30,365 bases of DNA, taken from NCBI GenBank assembly GCA_002286855.1, contig NRSV01000141.1, positions 1,657-32,021 of the forward strand, in the 5' to 3' direction. The DNA is from Bipolaris cookei (taxonomy: Eukaryota; Ascomycota; Dothideomycetes; Pleosporales; Pleosporaceae). The position numbers and the translations under genes are program-made. This document shows positions 26,971-30,365 of this stretch, piece after piece; position 1 is the stretch's first letter, and each line of letters begins with the position of its first letter. The notes under the pieces were generated by a model. It was given only the letters and a program-made list of their open reading frames with translations, was not told the origin of the DNA and did not search any database.

Positions 26971-28228
26971 ATGAACTGTTTACAAAAAGCCAGGAGTTGG
27001 GAGCTTGTCAGCGAACACGCAGGTATTCGAACTCTTGCGACGGTTTCGCTCGCAGCCCCTGTAGCCAAGAACCACAAAATTGTCATTGTTAGAAACGGCT
27101 CCGCTGGTGTTGCAGTCAGTCATCAGCTATTGCGAAAGGGAAAATTTGCAAAAGAAGACATTGCAGTCATTAATCCAGCGAAATGGCATCATTATCAGAC
27201 TGGTTGGACACTTGTTGGGGGAGGGTTGAGAGACAAGAAAGCGCTGAGGACACCAATGAATGACTTGGTGGACAGGAAACTGAAACTCTACAACAAGAGC
27301 GTCGCGTCATTCAGTCCAGACAACAATCTCTTGACACTAGAAAGTGGTGACATCATCCATTACGACCATCTTGTGGTTGCACCAGGCATCAAAATTGATT
27401 ATGGCTGCGTCAACGGCTTGTCCGAAGCACTGAGCAACCTAAACAGTCCTGTTGCATCCATATACAGCTATGACTACTGCGACAAAGTCTTTCAAAATTT
27501 CCAAAGATTAAAATCAGGCTCCGCAGTCTTCACCCAACTGGCCAGTGTGATCAAATGTGCTGACGCACCACAAAAGATCATGTGGCTCGCACTAGACCAC
27601 TAGAGACGATCCGGCTTGTACCAAAACGACCCCAAGAAATCCGCAATAAACGTCACTTTTGCAACCGGTCTACCAAGCATGTTCGGCGTCCTAAAATACA
27701 ACGCCAAACTCGATGCTTTGCGCAAAGAACGCGGCGTCGAAGGCTTATTCGAGCACGACCTCATCTCCATCTCCGGCAACACCGCAACATTCGCTCGTCC
27801 AAACAGCCAAGCCCAAATCCACCTCCCATCCTCCTTCCTCCATGTTGCTCCAAAAAACGGCCCCCACGATTTCTTCAGAGCGAGTCCCCTAAGCAACGAA
27901 GCCGGGTATGTAGATGTGGACCCCCACTCCCTCCGCAAGCCGTGGTTCTTACACAAAACGTCTTACGCAGCCTGGACGGCAAAGACGTAACGAAGGAATA
28001 CGACGGGTACACATCGTGTCCGCTGCTGACAGGCGACAAGAAAGTGCTCCTTGCGGAATTCAAGTACGAGGACGTTCCAAAGGAGACATTTGGACGGTGG
28101 ATTGGGATCGATCAAGCGGTACCACGGCAAGCGTTTTATTATCTTAAGAAGAATTTTTTTTTCCATGGGTTTACGATCGCTTCCATGTCAGGGGTCGGTG
28201 GGGTGGGCCGAGGGGATGGATCTGGTAG
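26971..28228 (+). pseudogene. Sulfide:quinone oxidoreductase (mitochondrial type), inactivated
   Basis: This is a flavoprotein family that oxidises sulfide and feeds electrons to ubiquinone. ATG at 26971; a presequence-like N terminus leads to KNHKIVIV. The FAD motif is damaged (RNGSAG where GGGSAG is expected). WHHYQTGWTLVGGG, LVVAPG, VIKC (first redox Cys) and EYDGYTSCPLLT (second redox Cys) are recognisable. Lesions: (1) TAG at 27601-27603, after 210 codons, where the family has Trp before RRSGLY; (2) near 27925-27940, GYVDVD jumps straight to AVVLTQNVLRSLDG in another frame, losing about 30 residues that normally carry the NVW..GD flavin segment; (3) a nine-T run at 28154-28162 shifts the frame before PWVY, and the family ending RWGGPRGW is readable to 28228. 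No GT-AG intron explains these breaks. Confidence 0.9.
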
Positions 28229-28551
28229 TCTCGGTTTATGGAGAGAGCGTAGACGATGGGATGTGGGGGGCTTTTGTATATTGCTGGGAGGTTGGTTGTT
28301 TGAGATGGTTGCGTGAAGGATAGAGGATCTGAGATATGGCTATCGAGAGCGACGTGAGTCTTGCGGTGGTTACGTATTTTCCGGCTACGTAGGCTAGGCT
28401 TGCTACCCGATGCCTACTTTTGCTGCTGAGAAGCCCCGCCTGCGGCCCGATATAACCAGGATTGTAACGCGTTTGGATCTTGCTGGGCCATTTGCGTGAT
28501 GGCAGTTGATGTCTGATTAGAGTTTCTGGGGTTGTTTTGTGGCACATTCGT
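28229..28551. other. Intergenic region after the SQR pseudogene
   Basis: No gene recognised. It probably held the SQR 3' UTR and the 3' flank of the possible small minus-strand gene. Confidence 0.4.
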
Positions 28552-28930
28552 TCAGCCTCGCAGTGCATGATTTTGAGGTTTCAGAGCCTTTCTTCTTTGG
28601 GCATCTCGATACAATCGCGCATCGCTATCACAAGGGTCTGGCGGCGAATGGCACTTTGATGCTTGGTAGGCCTCCTCGTCTCTATCACGTGAGCGGGACC
28701 TTGATTGAGAAAAACTCCTTCTATCGCCATACGTCACGTCAGAATCGAAATAGAATTTTGATATAGATCGAGGAGATGTGCTCGGGGGCATCATTCAGGG
28801 TCAACTGGCCTACAGATATGAAGTAGGACACTTACGCCTTGTTCCAAAGAACGCTTGCAGCATCCACAATACGATCTCCCTTTCGTCGGTGCCCACGGCC
28901 TTCATCATCACGGTTGCCTCTGCGACCCAT
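28552..28930 (-). CDS. Possible small Arg/Ser-rich protein, 107 aa, two exons
   Basis: This is a tentative model. Exon 1 28930..28836 starts MGRRGNRDDEGRGHRRKGD; the intron 28781..28835 (GTAAGT...CCCGAG, 55 nt) has a CTGAATG branch-like site; exon 2 28780..28552 continues TSPRSISKFYF and then SQSRSRSRDRDEE to a stop. The splice keeps the frame open, and the intron size matches the neighbouring dioxygenase-like gene. The RS dipeptides recall RNA-binding or splicing-related proteins, but no domain is visible. The 5' end lies only 38 bp from a transposon end (28969), so the gene may have lost its promoter or an upstream exon. Confidence 0.4.
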
Positions 28931-28968
28931 TACTCGTATATAAGGATCAACCTAGACGCGGTGTAGTA

Positions 28969-30365
28969 ACGTACCTCACGGCTTGGCCGGACACCCGGCT
29001 TGGCCGTACACTTTTGCCAAGCCCTCACCAAAACCACCACATTATGGCACAGAATGGCCCACATTAGGCCTATATTAAGCAATGCGACACGAGATATCAT
29101 TCAGAGTCTACTTCTGCTACTTGCTTACACGTTCTGGCGTTATGCCCAGTCCTATTGCACCGTCTACACCGCCGTTGAGATGGTTCACCTACTTCAGCGC
29201 GCTTCTGCTTCTTTGCCTTCTTCCCATCACTACGCACGCTAAAGTCCTGAAGAGTAGCTAAGCGCGCCCCATCTTCAACTATTAAGGTCCCTTCTTCCTG
29301 AATCCGCTTTCTTTTGTGCGATTTTCGTCGCGTGGCGGCCTCATTTGCTGCCCTAAGCTCAGCTATCTCCTTTTGCGCCAACACCAACTTATGCGCGATA
29401 ATAGCTGCCCCCTTTGAGACCTTCTCAAAGGCCTCCACAATAGACGTTGGCGAGCTATTAGTATGCCTTTGAATCCTCTGCTTCACCAGCGTCGATTGCG
29501 ACCCTAATTCTAGGGTATTGCTAGGGGTTTGCGACACCCAGGGCTGGTTGTTGACAGGTAGGGGTGATGGAGTGCGCAACTGGACATCAAGAGTGGATAT
29601 AACCCGTTCTGGGTCAAAGGGGACCAATCCAGCGCCTCTAAACCCTCCTTGAACATTGCTGGAAGTAAATGAGGCGTTAAAGGCCCGCTTAAAACAAGAT
29701 AGGAACTCTTGTTTAGTAATATGGTTGATCTGGCTGCGCATGAGCGATTCGACTTGGCGTCCGTAGGCCTGCTTCAAAGGGGCAAAACAACCCACATCAA
29801 GAGGCTGTAAGAGGTGAGACGAGTGTGGAGGCATGCAAATAGTAACAATATTGTGATGTTTGCAATATTTTGGAAATCCAACGGATTGTGGCTTTTATGG
29901 CCGTCAATGATAAGCAGGCAGTAGGCACCTACTACCTTCTGCTTTGTATGCTCATCAAAGTGCTTTAGCTACGCAAGGCCGAGCTCATTAGTCGTCCGGC
30001 CGTTCTTAGAGACCCCAATAACCCAGTTCTGGGGTATATTGCCATCCTTGTACCAGCTTGAGAGGTGGTGGCGCGCCTTGAGGATGATGAAGGGCGGAAT
30101 CGCCCACCCGGTCGCATTGATGCCCTGGATGACCGTTGCCCACTCTCTATTGCCAGGCTGAATAGTCTTTGGCCGTTCGTGCCTCTCTGATGCTGTAACA
30201 ACCGCTCCAGGGGCAATCTAGCCCATTATGAACCCCGTCTCGTCAAAGTTGTACGCGTCGTCATTCTGGATACCATACTTGGCTTTCATGTTGGCTACTA
30301 GGTCAAACCAGGTTTGAATGGCCTTAGGATCCTCGCAGAGGGCTCTTTTGTAGTCGTACTTGCGA
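28969..30365 (-). mobile_element. Fot1-like element, truncated by the window edge
   Basis: The terminal repeat starts ACGTACCTCACGGCTTGG after a TA at 28967-28968. The box CGGCTTGGCCG occurs twice within the first 40 bp. A transposase gene is read inward on the minus strand and runs off the window, so the other end is not seen. It is a third ACGT-ended family, distinct from those at 10046 and 21294. Confidence 0.85.
29097..30365 (-). pseudogene. Fot1-like transposase, C-terminal two thirds, broken
   Basis: The readable order is YNFDETGF (first Asp), IQPGNREWATVIQG, LLIIDGHKSHNP (second Asp), MPPHSSHLLQPLDVGCF (third Asp), then a basic tail and a CCHC knuckle (CRRCNRTGHNARTC), with the stop at 29097. 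Lesions are TAG at 30218-30220 (after NFDETGFIMG), TAG at 29969-29971 (within GLAxLKHF, where Trp is expected) and a one-base loss near 29868-29871 just after FQ. The Trp stop fits TGG to TAG, and the first stop fits CAG to TAG, both RIP-type changes. The N terminus lies outside the window. Confidence 0.85.

Noticed and set aside
27904..27960. Intron in the SQR gene to explain the frame jump
   Set aside because: No GT...AG pair of plausible length lies at the jump, and about 30 conserved residues are missing, so a deletion fits better.
17394..28228. Secondary-metabolite gene cluster (MFS, secreted protein, Zn2Cys6 factor, MBL-fold enzyme, oxidoreductase)
   Set aside because: There is no PKS, NRPS, terpene or other backbone gene, and the MBL-fold and oxidoreductase genes match sulfide metabolism.
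1..30365. tRNA, rRNA genes or CRISPR arrays
   Set aside because: I saw no cloverleaf with a GTTCRA-type T-loop, no rRNA-like stretch, and no regularly spaced direct repeats. Scanning by eye could miss a tRNA.

Overview
The window looks like chromosomal DNA of a filamentous ascomycete, most likely a Dothideomycete of the Pleosporales type. The reasons are short GT-AG introns of about 48-78 nt, a Zn2Cys6 regulator, a PFF1-type vacuolar protease, Tad-like LINEs and Fot1/pogo DNA transposons, and probable RIP (repeat-induced point mutation) scars of the CpA-to-TpA kind. The order assignment is inference from overall gene style.

Left block (1-9 kb): the edge of a Tad-like LINE on the minus strand is followed by three ordinary host genes. 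These are a membrane-anchored coiled-coil protein (minus, two exons), the vacuolar membrane M28 metalloprotease PFF1 (minus, two exons), and a divergently transcribed small protein with a methyltransferase-like glycine motif.

Transposon nest 1 (9.8-14.2 kb): a plus-strand LINE is split by a complete Fot1-type transposon with an intact transposase ORF (10046-11870, TA duplication). It is split again by a small solo LTR (11934-12697), which itself carries an internally deleted pogo element (12079-12652). The LINE ends against the 3' end of another, oppositely oriented LINE. A 192-bp hairpin MITE (14660-14851) lies just beyond.

Middle block (16.2-20.2 kb): a tiny two-exon gene coding for 61 aa, a 128-bp hAT-like MITE with a perfect 8-bp duplication, an MFS transporter, and a secreted, probably GPI-anchored protein with one intron.

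Transposon nest 2 (21.0-22.75 kb): a plus-strand LINE 3' fragment is split by a minus-strand LINE 3' fragment, which is split by an internally deleted Fot1-like element. Each level has its own target duplication, so the order of insertion can be read directly.

Sulfide block (23.4-28.2 kb): a Zn2Cys6 regulator converges on a metallo-beta-lactamase-fold persulfide-dioxygenase-like gene. That gene is divergent from a sulfide:quinone oxidoreductase (SQR) gene. The dioxygenase-like gene keeps all expected metal ligands, whereas the SQR copy is a pseudogene with a nonsense codon, a frame-changing deletion and a homopolymer frameshift. The hexamer TCGGCG (or its complement) occurs three times upstream of the regulator and three times between the two sulfide genes, which suggests a local regulon.

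Right edge: a possible small Arg/Ser-rich two-exon gene, then a truncated Fot1-like element with a broken transposase running off the window.
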